Assembly: GCF_040954645.1 (NCBI RefSeq)
Contig: NC_092811.1
Span: 121,603,411 to 121,667,410 of the forward strand
Source: Diabrotica undecimpunctata
Taxonomy: Eukaryota; Arthropoda; Insecta; Coleoptera; Chrysomelidae
Length of the DNA stretch: 64,000 nt
Direction: 5' to 3'
In this document: one piece after another, positions 1 to 10,479 of the stretch
Layout: each line of letters begins with the position of its first letter
Position numbering within the stretch: the stretch's first letter is position 1
The notes under the pieces: model-generated
The model's input: only the letters and a program-made list of their open reading frames with translations
Told to the model about the DNA's origin: nothing
Database searches by the model: none
Translations under genes and position numbers: made by a program

Positions 1-608
1 ATAATCTAGACTTGCTTTTGCATCTAAATAAAGGCCATCTTCTGAAGGTACACCTTCAGACAACCCATATCCTCTGTATTCAACTAACAAAATATTACAT
101 TGGAGTTTACTGTACAATCCTGCACAATTTTGTAACCTATGGCCAATGTTCCCTGCATTTCCATGAAAATAGACTATTGTAGGACATGGTTTTTGTTTAT
201 CTTTGGACTGATAAATGAAATACATATGAATTTGTATTCCATCTGAGGTTTTGGTCATTACACTCTCATACGGAAGGTTAAATGTGGATGGTATTGGTAC
301 ATAGACCCTTGAATGTGTAGGCAATTCAGAATTATAAAGTAAACTGTCTTGAATTTGATACAAAATCCCTGTAAAACAAATTCTCTTGTACTACAACATC
401 AGCATTACTAAACTTAATATTTACCTGTGACGGCAAAAAACAATAAAATCATAGCAAATACTGCGCCATATAAATAATAAATTAGGCAACAAAATACTAA
501 AACGAGACCTGAATACGCCCAGACTCTCAAAATCATCCTAAATAAAATTGTGGTGATTCTTGCAGCAAATGGCACATATCCTCCCATAGTTGCCTCCTTA
601 AAATTCAA
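1..608 (-). CDS. ABHD13: ABHD13-like membrane alpha/beta-hydrolase, 5' part only
   Basis: Two exons read leftward: exon 1 at 608-425 and exon 2 at 368-1, joined across a 56-bp intron with a GT donor (424-423) and AG acceptor (370-369). The gene leaves the window at position 1. Exon 1 encodes a short basic N-terminus and a long hydrophobic stretch (about residues 25-60), a membrane anchor. Exon 2 contains YFHGNAGNIGHR, the HGN oxyanion-hole motif, followed by VEYRGYGLSEG; both are characteristic of the ABHD13/Bem46 branch of serine hydrolases. The nucleophile elbow and the catalytic Asp and His lie outside the window. A second in-frame ATG at 587-585 could also start translation. The family is a single-pass membrane hydrolase; its substrate cannot be read here. 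It is head to head with ALG14. Confidence 0.9.
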
Positions 609-982
609 TTAAAAGGGATATAATAAAATTACTTCTAAAACATTACTGGTTTTTTACATCTTGATTGAAAACTGTTTCCTTAAATATTTTGGTTAATTTC
701 CAACACATAAAACAAACATGACACACTCATTTGTGTCAAAATATAGCTGATTAAGGTTATTGCAACAAAATTCCTCTTCTTTTATAAAGTTATATGTCAA
801 TGATGTTTACAAAGTCATACATGACATAAACGCATATTTGCAAATTTTTAAAGGCCAAATATGTTTACATGTGAATTATAATTAAATTTGATATTATTTG
901 ATAAAAATAAATGGATAGTAAGTAATATAATTAATTATGTTGACGTTTAACTAACTGCATTTTATTTTTAGCACAACTAGTC
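609..982. promoter_or_regulatory. Divergent ABHD13/ALG14 intergenic region
   Basis: A 374-bp AT-rich gap separates the two divergent start codons, so both promoters must lie in or very near it. No TATA box at a convincing distance was identified. This is inference from gene layout only. Confidence 0.4.
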
Positions 983-1630
983 GTGGAATTATGTATATTA
1001 TTATTTATAATAGTGATCGCAAGAATTTTGTTTTTGATCCACAAAAACACTACAGGATACAGTAGATATGCATCTGAAAAGAGAACTAAAGCTTGTAAAA
1101 CTGTAATATGTATAGGTTCAGGTGGACACACTACAGAGATGTTGTCTTTAATAGAAAATATAGATTTTAATAAATATTCTCCAAGGTACTACATTATCGC
1201 CAGCAGTGATACTACTAGCTTAACCAAAGTGGAAAAATTGGAAGAAAGTAAATCTTCGAACGGCGACAATGGAGAGTACTATATTACAAAGATTCCTCGC
1301 AGTAGGGTAGTGCATCAATCATATTTCACTTCAATATTTACCACCCTATTTTCTATACTTTACAGCATTCCACTTGTATTAAAAATACGACCAGATCTCA
1401 TTTTATGCAACGGTCCTGGAACTTGCATTCCCATTTGTGGACTAGGTTTTTTGTTGAAATGTGCCTTCATTACAAACACAAAAATTGTTTTCATTGAAAG
1501 TTTTTGCAGAACGAAAACTTTATCCCTAACTGGCAAAATTTTGATTTACTTGGCAGATAACTTTTTAGTGCAATGGCCTAGTTTGAAGCAAAAGGTTAAG
1601 AGAGCTGACTATATTGGTCAATTAATGTGA
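983..1630 (+). CDS. ALG14: UDP-GlcNAc transferase subunit ALG14
   Basis: A single uninterrupted 215-codon frame, the usual length for animal ALG14. It has an N-terminal hydrophobic anchor (about residues 3-20) and then the conserved GSGGHTTEML motif at residues 45-54. RPDLILCNGPGTCIP lies near residues 140-154 and a hydrophobic patch follows. ALG14 is known to anchor the soluble ALG13 catalytic subunit at the cytosolic face of the ER. Together they add the second GlcNAc to dolichol-PP-GlcNAc in N-glycan precursor synthesis. The start is the first ATG before the membrane anchor. It is transcribed away from ABHD13, and a poly(A) signal lies about 40 bp past the stop. Confidence 0.95.
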   Translation: MELCILLFIIVIARILFLIHKNTTGYSRYASEKRTKACKTVICIGSGGHTTEMLSLIENIDFNKYSPRYYIIASSDTTSLTKVEKLEESKSSNGDNGEYYITKIPRSRVVHQSYFTSIFTTLFSILYSIPLVLKIRPDLILCNGPGTCIPICGLGFLLKCAFITNTKIVFIESFCRTKTLSLTGKILIYLADNFLVQWPSLKQKVKRADYIGQLM

Positions 1631-1671
1631 TATGTGTAAGAATGTAAATTGTATGTGTTGTGTTAATGTAT

Positions 1672-1677
1672 AATAAA
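1672..1677 (+). terminator. Poly(A) signal of ALG14
   Basis: AATAAA lies 42 bp downstream of the ALG14 stop codon in a T-rich 3' flank. Confidence 0.7.
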
Positions 1678-1774
1678 AGACTTTAAAATATGTATGTTTA
1701 ATGTTTCACCTCGATGAAAGAATATGACAATTTCAAAAAAACTATATAACAAAAAATAATACTCATCAATTACT

Positions 1775-2090
1775 CACATAGATGAATCGTTTTTTGTGAA
1801 TACCAGAATTAGTAGGCCATTCTCCCAGTATTTTATAATTTTGTTAATGTTAGTTGTTCTGTCATGACTGCTACACAATAATTTAGCAGTTCATTTGATA
1901 TCCTATCTTTCCCTGCAGCTGTTCAAGTGTTTTTAAACTGATTAAATTCTTCATTTGTAGTCATTTATTGTTATAGTATCATTTGTTACCCCTTCAATTA
2001 CTGCTGCTTTAGATAGTCAATCCATCTACCCTTCTCTATGTGTTTCGGATCTTTTAGTTCTTTCACTGCTATTCATTGGCCTGTTAACGA
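1775..2090 (-). pseudogene. Relic of LINE reverse transcriptase
   Basis: On the minus strand, broken frames read AAGKDRISNELLNYCVAVMT and EQLT, then a piece like GEWPTNSGIHKKRF. This resembles the start of the fingers region of endonuclease-type LINE RTs (GKAxGxDxIxxELLK ... GxxPxxWxxxxIxPIxKK). Frameshifts and stops show it is dead. The boundaries are approximate and no TSD was found. Confidence 0.5.
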
Positions 2091-2839
2091 GTGCCAAGTA
2101 ACGTAAAAAACAATATTTTATTTTAGATTATAACAAAATGGTTCTTTTTAAAACAAAAATTGGTTTTTAAATGTGTAATTCATCTATTTGTTTCAGGAAA
2201 TTTCAATAAAGAACATTATATTTTTTGGTAATAGCGATTAAAATTTCATTTACCTAATAAATGCAATCCTATGACCCAAAAACACTGACGTAATATTATC
2301 AATGTGCGTCTTCAAATTTCTCGAAAAATAATGACTTTATCCTTACTAACAAACAGTATATTATTTACATAGAAAATTGGAGAAGTGAAAAATTGCGCTA
2401 AAATAGCAATTCTGCCAATGGTGTAGAATATGGGGAGGGACAAATATTCACTTTCTCCTGTCGTCCGCCTCTGGTTGTAGCCAGAAACGTTTATCTATCT
2501 ATTTAGTAGGGTGTACAGTACCTACACTCTCTGCCAAATATGACAAGGATATGTCAAATAGTTTTGAAGTACTGGGTACAAATACTTTTTAAATAAGAGA
2601 CCCTGTAACTCAGTAAGGAGCCTCATTTTTTTAAGTGATTTGGGTTCAACCTTAATATTTTGAGCCCAGGAATCTACAGTTAAAATATTTCCATTTGTTA
2701 ATGAAACAGCATGTATAATGGTATGAGACATACAAATTCGAGTTGGAAAGATTTGAAAGATAAATATTGGCACATAGCATGAATCAGACAGAAATATGCA
2801 GTAATATGAATATAATTAAGAAATATCAATAGATAACCC
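2091..2839. other. AT-rich intergenic stretch, nothing recognised
   Basis: No conserved frame, tandem repeat or clear terminal repeat was seen between the two LINE relics. Confidence 0.5.
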
Positions 2840-3130
2840 ACTACAAAAAACTGGTATAAAAAGAAAAGATCATAAATAATAACACAAACATAGAGGACAA
2901 TAGCAAAATCGAAGAAGTCCATGAAATTACAGTTAAAGAACTACAAAACACATGAAAATTAAAAAAGCTGTAGGAATGGATGAGAAAAATACATAATTAA
3001 CCTCGTCAAAAAATACTAAAGTAAAATCTGATTCTGCTCTGATAATATTTCTTTTCGAAGTTCATCTGATTTTAAAACCACAATAAACAGAAAAAGCTGA
3101 ATGTATTGAAACAATTGCTTTAATTACTTT
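2840..3130 (+). pseudogene. Second LINE RT relic
   Basis: Plus-strand broken frames read EVHEITVKELQNT and then KLKKAVGMDE, the same RT entry motif (KAxGxDE) as the relic at about 1.9 kb but in the opposite orientation. It is heavily decayed and its edges are uncertain. Confidence 0.45.
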
Positions 3131-3313
3131 ATAAAATAAAAATTTGAATTTACTATTAGCTAAAACTTTTATTGGCATATGTAGGTTCATTTAAATACAA
3201 TTAATTTTTGAATAGCAGGAAATGTAGTTTTTTATTATTGTACTCATTAATGATTCCAAGGTTTATGTATTTAACAAAAACAATAATTACCATTCAGTAT
3301 TAATTAAAAAATG

Positions 3314-3319
3314 TTTATT
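3314..3319 (-). terminator. Poly(A) signal of PRCC
   Basis: TTTATT on the plus strand is AATAAA for the minus-strand gene, about 35 bp beyond its stop codon. Confidence 0.6.
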
Positions 3320-3353
3320 TACAAAAGTATTTACAAAAATGTTAACTATAATC

Positions 3354-4457
3354 TTAAAAACCATATTTTGCCCTACTGGCATACTTATTGTTCTTGCTGG
3401 CAGCCCATTGGCTTTGCAACTCCTGTTCATTGGCTTTAGCTTGCTGTGCTAAATATGTAATGTGGTGTTTCTTTCTTCTTGTGGGATCCACAGGATCTTC
3501 AACGGCACTCCTTGGTGCCATTTCAGGATCTGTAAGACTCTTTGCCATCCAAAGATCCTTGTCTGCTAATATTTCTTCTTCGTTTATGTCAATTAACTTT
3601 ATATTTCCTATAGGTCTCTTAGATTTTTCAATGAGCTCCTTGAAAGCTCGATTATCAAGACCTTCATAAGGTTTGACAGGTTCGGGAGCAATGTTGATGA
3701 CTTCTTCTAGTTGTGGTTCTTCGTCTACTTGAATAATTGGTTTTGTTTTAGGTCTGCCACACACCTTTTCCCACATTTCATCATCATATGTCTCTGGTAC
3801 ATCTAAATCATCATCACTTTCTGCATCACTTAATGCTATCTTAGTTTTTTCTTTTTGTTTCTTCAAAACAGCTGCTTTCTTAAGATCTGCATTCTTCTTT
3901 ACCCGACTAGGCACTAAAGCACTTGTACTACTACTTGCTACTGGTTTGTTTTTGTTGGCAATAACATTTGGTACAAAAGATATATTAGATTTAACAGCTC
4001 CTTTAACTGGAGGTAATAATCCTATTAACCCACTACCTTTTATTGAAGGTTTAATTTTTTTGACTTCTGGTTCATCATCATCTTGAAACTGGGATAAGGA
4101 GGGAATGGATATTTTGACCTTTTGTCTTTCTTTTTTTAGTGGGATAGATGGAGGTTTTGGAATAAAATCTTCTATTTTATCTTCTACAATTTCCTTAGCA
4201 ACAGTTTTAGTTTCTGGTAAGACTGAAAATAGGCTTTTTGAATCTGCTTTGTCATTTTTTGTAGTAATTACATCTGTATCTATTTCATCATCAGAAATGT
4301 TATCTTCTAAGATATTTGTACTATTAGGTTTACTTATTTCTTGTCCATTTGTTTTTTGGGTCTCAGTTTCATTCGGAATAATCACGGAACTTGAACTGGG
4401 GCTATCTTCTTCCTCTTCCTCCTCACTACTGCCATAATCATAAGACACAAGAGCCAT
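3354..4457 (-). CDS. PRCC: PRCC-like splicing-associated nuclear protein
   Basis: An intronless minus-strand frame. The chosen start is MALVSYDYGSSEEE (ATG at 4457-4455) because PRCC orthologues begin MSLVAYxSSDE; an in-frame ATG 12 bp upstream is possible. The N-terminal third is acidic and Ser-rich and the middle is low-complexity Lys/Pro. SGLIGLLPP in the middle matches the conserved SxLxxLLPxPK block. The C-terminus contains RRKKHHITYLAQQAK and ends AKYGF, the diagnostic end of the PRCC family. PRCC is a nuclear protein associated with mRNA splicing factors and, in humans, a translocation partner in papillary renal carcinoma. The 367 aa are shorter than human because the Pro-rich region is reduced. 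Confidence 0.93.
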   Translation of the reverse strand: MALVSYDYGSSEEEEEEDSPSSSSVIIPNETETQKTNGQEISKPNSTNILEDNISDDEIDTDVITTKNDKADSKSLFSVLPETKTVAKEIVEDKIEDFIPKPPSIPLKKERQKVKISIPSLSQFQDDDEPEVKKIKPSIKGSGLIGLLPPVKGAVKSNISFVPNVIANKNKPVASSSTSALVPSRVKKNADLKKAAVLKKQKEKTKIALSDAESDDDLDVPETYDDEMWEKVCGRPKTKPIIQVDEEPQLEEVINIAPEPVKPYEGLDNRAFKELIEKSKRPIGNIKLIDINEEEILADKDLWMAKSLTDPEMAPRSAVEDPVDPTRRKKHHITYLAQQAKANEQELQSQWAASKNNKYASRAKYGF

Positions 4458-4701
4458 AGCTAAAAACATTAACCAAGATTTATTATCGCCAACTTACTTA
4501 ACTTATTTACATGAGATTAGAATTTAACCTTCTCTGCTTTGACCAATGTTACCAAATACTTTGTACAAAACCGGCAAGCAACAAGCAAATTAAGTCAGTA
4601 CATTGTGAAATCTGTGCAAGAGAAGTTGTAATTTTGTCGTTAGAAATATAACATCGCATTTATTGGTGTAAATTATTATTTTTAATTACAGTCATAAAAA
4701 T

Positions 4702-6079
4702 ATGATTAAGGTAAGTTAAATAAACTTGTTTACTCACTTAAAACTACACAATAATAAATGAACTTGACGTTTAAACCACCAAAAGAGGAAATTTTAATGC
4801 AGTATGTATAGGTTAAGTCCCTTTTTGTTTTAGTGTTTTTATGATTTCCTAACTTTAAATGTACTTAATTTTAAGAGTATTATCCAATACTCTTAAAATC
4901 ATACAATAAAATAACAATTTGATATAATACAGGTTTAATTCTGATCAAAATTATAAAATTTGGGAATTGGGAATAGCTAATCAACCAACCGCATGTTTAA
5001 AAAATATCAACAAATTTTTAGGGAGCAGTAAGTTTGGTAACTGGTGGAGCCTCTGGATTGGGAAAGGCGACAGTAGAACGATTAGTTCAACAAGGATCTC
5101 GAGTAGTACTTTGTGACTTACCAGCTTCGAAAGGAAAAGAAGTAGCAAACACTATAGGCGAAGATAAAGTACTGTTTGCCCCAGTTAACGTGAGTTTTAT
5201 CACTTACTTCCAACAACAATTGGCGTTTTGTACAATTATTTATATTTTCTATAGGTTATTTCAGAGGAAGATGTCAAAAATGCTTTAACGGCAGCCAAAG
5301 ATAAATTCGGAAGATTGGATAATGTAATAAACTGTGCAGGAATTGGTGTAGCATTTAAAACTTATAATTTTAAGAAGAATGTACCTCATAGTTTAGAAGA
5401 TTTTGCCAAAGTTTTACAGGTATGAATGAATTTGTAGATGTGTATAAATATATTATACATTTATATATAAAACTTTCAAAATATATTTTTGTTAGTGGCC
5501 TTTATTACATTTATGGTCAAAATTTAACCAAATTAATCATGTCTGGCATATTGTTATTTAAAATGTAATACATTTCTCATAAAGCCTCACTTTTAGGTTA
5601 ACACCATTGGAACTTTCAACGTTATTCGACTTGCCGTAGGAGTTATCGGGGAAAATGATCCAGACCAACACGGCTGTAGGGGAGTTGTCGTAAATACAGC
5701 TAGTATAGCAGCATATGACGGTCAAATGGGCCAGGTAGCATATTCTGCTAGTAAGGGAGCTATAGCTGGTATGACTCTGCCTTTAGCTAGAGATTTGGCG
5801 AGTCAAGGGATCCGTGTGATTACTGTAGCACCTGGTATGTGCAGTCATTTAAACCTTGCTCCATTTGTATTAATATAGATTTTTCTAGGTCTATTTAAAA
5901 CACCTTTATTTGATGCATTGCCTGATAAAGTAATTCAATTTTTATCGAAATCTGTTCCATTTCCTCCAAGACTTGGTAATCCAGAAGAATTCGCACATCT
6001 AGTTCAGAGTGTAATAGAAAATCCAATGATGAATGGTGAAGTTGTTAGACTGGACGGAGCTTTGAGGATGCAACCATAA
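4702..6079 (+). CDS. HSD17B10: 3-hydroxyacyl-CoA dehydrogenase type 2 (HSD17B10/scully)
   Basis: Five coding exons: 4702-4710, 5022-5189, 5255-5419, 5597-5834 and 5889-6079, all with GT-AG junctions, giving 256 aa (family about 255-261). The first coding exon holds only ATG ATT AAG before GTAAGT. It was chosen because Drosophila scully also starts MIK directly before AVSLVTGG. Visible are the Rossmann TGGASGLG motif (exon 2), NCAG (exon 3), the catalytic YSASK (exon 4), the conserved APG-LF junction (exons 4/5) and the C-terminus GALRMQP. The family is a mitochondrial NAD-dependent short-chain dehydrogenase in isoleucine and fatty-acid degradation, and a subunit of mitochondrial RNase P. It lies between PRCC (divergent, 245 bp) and POLR2K. 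Confidence 0.95.
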
Positions 6080-6151
6080 GCGCTATGAATAGATGTTAAG
6101 AATACTTGATTTTACACTTCATACTATATCATTTCTTAATGTAGTTTTTTA

Positions 6152-6157
6152 AATAAA
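6152..6157 (+). terminator. Poly(A) signal of HSD17B10
   Basis: AATAAA lies 73 bp after the stop codon and is followed by T-rich sequence. Confidence 0.65.
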
Positions 6158-6591
6158 ATTATTCCGTAATTTTGTTGCGTATACACTCCCGACAATGATA
6201 CTAACTTTTAGTTGGTTGCTGTTAGCCGTAAAGAGCAAGGTAATTAATAACCTTGACAAAATAGAAATGTAGTTAGCACATTGCCTCGCCAAGTTTGCCT
6301 TTTATTTAAAACTTATTTGAATTTTGCAGTTTAAATGAAATTCAAATCATATATCATTAATATGGAGATTTGGTGTTGCATGGCAATTAAACTCCAAAAA
6401 TATGGCACTACAGCGAGCTAAACAAATTTTCTTTTTGCAGTAACTCATAAACCAAATCCAGTCAACTGTCAAATTCAATAAAAGTCAATTGTCGCTAAAT
6501 GTTTTAGTAGGATAGAGGTTTTCAACTGATAAAAATTTTATTCTTCATTTATACTAGAACTTTTAAACTAGCTTTAAAAATTTAATTAATA

Positions 6592-7095
6592 ATGTCGGAA
6601 GGAACAAGTAAGGAACCGCAAAAGACTCCTATGGTGTATATTTGTGGCGGTAAGTAAAAAGTATAAGGTTAACCCAACCATGTTTACATTCTTGCAATTT
6701 CAGAATGCCACAATGAAAATGAAATCAGACCCAGAGATCCTATTAGATGCAGAGAATGTGGTTACAGAATAATGTATAAGAAAAGAACAAAGAGATGTAT
6801 CCTTTTTATTTAAATTTTATAAATTTTAGGTTTTTATAGTGCAAGGTTGCACAATATTCTAACTTTAATCATCTTTTTACTTCTGTTGGGGATGCGATTT
6901 GGCTTCTTGTTCAACAAATTGGGCAAATAAGACTACACACTATTTGTCTTATGATTTTTCATTTACACTGGGAAGAATTTATTTTATAGTCATTTTTATT
7001 TGGCTCTCATTAAATATTTTTGCTTTTTTATGATTTAAAACATTTGTGAATTTTCCTTAACACAAATTTCAGTGGTTGTTTTTGATGCAAGATAA
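6592..7095 (+). CDS. POLR2K: RNA polymerases I/II/III subunit RPABC4
   Basis: Three exons: 6592-6649, 6704-6796 and 7073-7095. The reading frame crosses both GT-AG introns to give 57 aa, the family's usual size. The zinc ribbon is visible as C18-x2-C21 and C35-x2-C38. It is followed by the near-invariant [12 protein letters not shown], and the last exon supplies the terminal VVFDAR. The final exon is only 23 nt, so a genome scan could easily miss it. The protein is the small Zn-binding subunit shared by all three nuclear RNA polymerases. A possible AATAAA is at 7233-7238. Confidence 0.96.
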
Positions 7096-8184
7096 AGATG
7101 TTCCAAGGAGATCTTCAACTGATTTGTAAATATTGACTGTCCTAACTAAAGGATTAGGTCCAATAACCTATATTTTTTATTTTTTGTGTACAATTAGTAA
7201 TGTGATGAGAATAACTTCTAATAGCAAGTAAAAATAAAATTTATGATTATTATTGTCTTTTTGTGTGTTATTAATTAGTTGAATTGGTTGAATATTATTT
7301 GGATAACATGGAACAACTTTTATTTTTAATAAAGATGATGTACCTAATAAAGATATTAAAAAAAAAAAAAAGAAAATATAACAGCTCCAAGTGTAATTGT
7401 ATTTACAGATCAAACAAAGAATAGTATAAAAAAACATTAAAGCGAAGTTAGAAGGATGGCAAACAGAATATTACACAAAAACAATAAGAGGTACAATACA
7501 AATAATTGTCCTACTCTAGTGGCAAAATCTACTCAACCTTTAAACTAGAAGAAAATATACATATTATACAGTATGTTGTGATTGAGGACTTGATTTTTTA
7601 ATATTATTTAGATTTACTATTTTTTATGTCAAATTTAAAATGGAATTTTGGTCGTCAGTTTACGTACATCCATATTATATGCACTGTAAATAGATAGTTT
7701 CAGTTAAATTTACCAATAGTTAAATTATGGAAGTTTGTGTGCACATATGATACTTTTTGTAAGTATTTTTCATTAGGTGCGTAGAATTTTCCTGGTCTCC
7801 CCTACCCTTAAGCTTTTGGGATTAAAATAATGTAAGAAATAAACGAGTACTATCTAGTAATAACTGTTGACAAATAAATTCACAGTAATAAATTGTAGAA
7901 TAAAAATGGTTCATTTAAGGGAAAAAAATCATATTGAAACATTAATAATGATCAGTTAAGGTGATTGTGTAATAGTCCAGTCATCAGAGATTTACCCCTA
8001 AAAACCCCCCACCCCTAAAAATCATACGAACAAGCTGAATTTTGCCGATAATATCAATTTTGGGATCCTAAAAGAGATGCAAAAAGGTTTATGACTAACC
8101 CATGGGCTTCCCCCTAAAACCCCGCCTGTAGGGTAGTAAACTTAACAATGTGGCTCAGTGAATGTTGTTATGAAAACGGATTTA
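7096..8184. repeat. Intergenic stretch with pieces of a dispersed repeat
   Basis: No gene was seen. A poly(A) tract is near 7360. The segment at about 7605-7690 resembles 14405-14500 (both contain TTTAGATTTACTATTTTTT and AAATGGAATTTTGGTC). The segment at about 8010-8095 (AAAATCATACGAACAA, CTGAATTTTGCCGA) resembles the reverse complement of 14180-14285. Both are therefore diverged copies of one repeat, in different arrangements. Confidence 0.55.
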
Positions 8185-8535
8185 AGATTTGATTCAGCCT
8201 GCAGATGTAAAACCTCTTCCAACCTTTAAAGTCACAATGGAAAGATACAGTACCTGCACGAATGGGCAACTCATCGTGAAAATGTTAATATTTTGAGCAA
8301 ATCAACTTTTTGTCCATTGCTCAAAAAAGTTTTAGAAAAAGAAAATTTGCCTGTAATTATTAACAATGGTTTTCGCAAGTGTGGCTTATATCCATACAAT
8401 CCAAATGCCTTGGATTACTCAAAATGTGTACAAAACATTCTTGAAAAACATCAGAATTCCACTAAAAATCTCCAGACAAGAAAATAAAGAACGGGCATTT
8501 GAACACCGCCATCAATATAATTAATCAGCTTAGTA

Positions 8536-8925
8536 CTTACTTACTCCGTGGCGTTACAACCCTTCGTAGGTTTTAGCCGACTCGACAACATGCCTCCACT
8601 GTCTTGAGCAACCTCCATCCAATTATCCACGCCCATAGTGCTTAGGTCTCCTGCTATATTATCTCGCCGCCGGAGACGAGGGGGTCCGCGTGGTCTCCTT
8701 CCAGTTGGGACTTTCTCCCACACCAGTCTTACTGTTCGTGTTCGTCAGAATGTCTTCTGAGGTGTCCTGCCCATTGGAGTCTTCTGGACTTTATTTCTCT
8801 TATGATGTTGGCGTCTGGGTAAAGTTCTTCGAGCTCTTTGTTAGTTCTTATCCTATATTGTCCTGATGCTTCATCCAGCACAGGGCCAAAGATCTTCCTT
8901 AGGATTTTTCTTTCCCAAACACATA
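8536..8925 (-). mobile_element. 5'-truncated LINE tail inside pogo relic
   Basis: Flanked by a perfect 13-bp duplication, AATCAGCTTAGTA, at 8523-8535 and 8926-8938. Minus-strand frames read KILRKIFGPVLDEASGQYRI, then LQWAGHLRR, GRRPRGPPRLRRRDNI, and end near EVAQD...KPTKGCNATE. This is the C-terminus of an endonuclease-type LINE RT. One or more frameshifts are present. It is about 390 bp, so only the 3' end was reverse transcribed. Confidence 0.88.
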
Positions 8926-9163
8926 AATCAGCTTAGTAACGAGTTGAAAAATGTTGGAGTTGACTCAAAAATCGTTGTTGATATTTTAAATACAGCAAAG
9001 AATAACGATGCTGAAAGTCTCAATTCAACCGAAAATTCAATTAGCCAGGCACAAATAAATGACATAAGTTTTCCTAATCATACACATAATCAATCAGACT
9101 AGTGTCACAACCAGTTCAAGTTTTTGATATAAGTTCACCAAATATAGGTGATTATACACTGGA

Positions 9164-9315
9164 GGTCCAGGAAGAAGAACATCTTGGTTAAATAACCTCA
9201 GAATCTGGTTCAATACAACATCTGTCCAGCTTTTCCGCGCTGCTGCAGATAAGATAAAGATTGCCATGGCCCATGATGATCGCCAACATTCGTAACGGAT
9301 AGGCACATCAAGAAG
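9164..9315 (+). mobile_element. Very short LINE 3' tail
   Basis: A 152-bp insertion between copies of ATACACTGGA (9154-9163 and 9316-9325). The plus strand encodes RRRTSWLNNLRIWFNTT and then LFRAAADKIKIAMAH, the C-terminal end of the LINE family also seen at 39.1-39.4 kb and 45.0 kb. The host pogo frame (DYTLE) resumes after it. Confidence 0.85.
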
Positions 9316-10289
9316 ATACACTGGAAACTAATTTGACAGAAAGTGACTAAATGACTTCGAAATTATAACCGAATTTGAAGTCATACCACAAAATCATGAA
9401 GTCCAGGAAACACAGCAATCATAAGTTGCTAAATTTAATGCAAATACGCCAGAAGATCTGAACTGTCACAAAAAACCTCGCGACACATGATAAGTTGAAA
9501 ATATCATCTAAGGAATCTGAAACAGAAACAAACATTAACCAAGATAAGATGGAGGATGATAAAGAAAATTGAACGGAAGACGAATTTTTAGAAAACCATA
9601 ACTATATTACGGAGAATATAAAAATAACAAATAAAGAGTGTAGGAACTAAAACCCTACCGAAAATGATATTTTGCAAGAAAATAATACACAAAATATGCA
9701 AAGCAAATTAAATGACAGTCCAAAAAATATCAAAAACAAAATAAATGTCTTGTCCAATGTTGTTGTTAAATCAACAAATCTATCACCCGTTTTAGGTAAG
9801 TATTTAACTTTACCTAGTAGGTACATGGTACATCTAACACCATAAAAAAGAAGATGTACATTAATAGAATAGGAGCCATTTCCTCCGATGAGTGGAGACA
9901 GTTTGAGAAGCAGAAGGAAGAAATTAAGGAGCAGAAAAAGAACGATATATTGATTTAAAAAATTAAAAGACTGGAAGCTAAGGAAAAGAAGGAGACAGAA
10001 AGAAAAAAGAAGAATTACAAAAAAGAAAAGCTAGCCAAAAAACATTAAAAAGAGGAAGAATAGTACAACATCACAGTGAGCAGAATAAGGTGTGACTCGT
10101 GTGAAAAGGAACTGTTTAGTGACACAGAAATAAACGAATTAAAGAATATTGGTTGTGACAATTGTCCTCCGTGGTATCATCTAAAATGTACTGAATTTGC
10201 TGGTAACGTTTATGAGAATCCATGTATCACAAAAAATTTTATTTCAAATCTTTAGTAAAAGGTATAAATAAAATACCCAAACGGGCTAT

Positions 10290-10345
10290 ATCACAAATAC
10301 AGAACGTTTTCGAAATGTAAATTCCATCATCAGTGTAACAAAGTA
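10290..10345 (-). ncRNA. Hammerhead-ribozyme-like motif (solo)
   Basis: On the minus strand, stem I UACA (plus 10334-10337) pairs with UGUA (plus 10298-10301). The core CUGAUGA is the reverse complement of 10327-10333. One extra U follows, then stem II GGAAU/AUUUC with a UUAC loop. GAA, a tiny self-complementary stem III (AACGUU) and a C at the predicted cleavage position complete the type I hammerhead order. The extra U between A9 and stem II is non-canonical and is shared with the tandem array at 29.2-30.5 kb. No tandem copies are seen here. Activity is untested. Confidence 0.6.
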
Positions 10346-10479
10346 TACATGCTATGAGCCACTAAAATATATGGGTGAAAATCCTTTAAATTTTATAAAT
10401 TTATAAATATGTTACATTATAATGTTATTAAAAATTACGATAAGTTACCGTTGGAATTGGTAACATGGCAACGTATGTT

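Larger units (their letters stand above)
8185..10240 (+). pseudogene. Dead pogo-type transposase, C-terminal half, with PHD-like finger
   Basis: Broken plus-strand frames keep IQPADVKPL, GFRKCGLYPYNPNALDY, an acidic/Asn-rich spacer, a Lys/Glu coiled-coil-like stretch near 9.9-10.06 kb (EKQKEEIKEQKK), and a C-terminal cysteine cluster CDSC...CDNCPPWYHLKC near 10.09-10.19 kb. The same order occurs in the intact transposase at 51.5-53.4 kb (LQPCDVS, GFKACGLFPFNADAIDY, basic coil, PHD-like finger), which identifies it. Several frameshifts and stops are present. Two LINE tails (8536-8925 and 9164-9315) interrupt it; removing each and its duplicated target restores continuous reading. The N-terminal HTH and first catalytic Asp are missing or unrecognisable. 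Confidence 0.75.

Noticed and set aside
3388..3669. Plus-strand frames opposite PRCC
   Set aside because: Shadows of the minus-strand PRCC coding sequence; no independent support.
7177..7437. 86-codon minus-strand frame with hydrophobic composition
   Set aside because: Very low complexity, runs through a poly(A) tract, no family resemblance.
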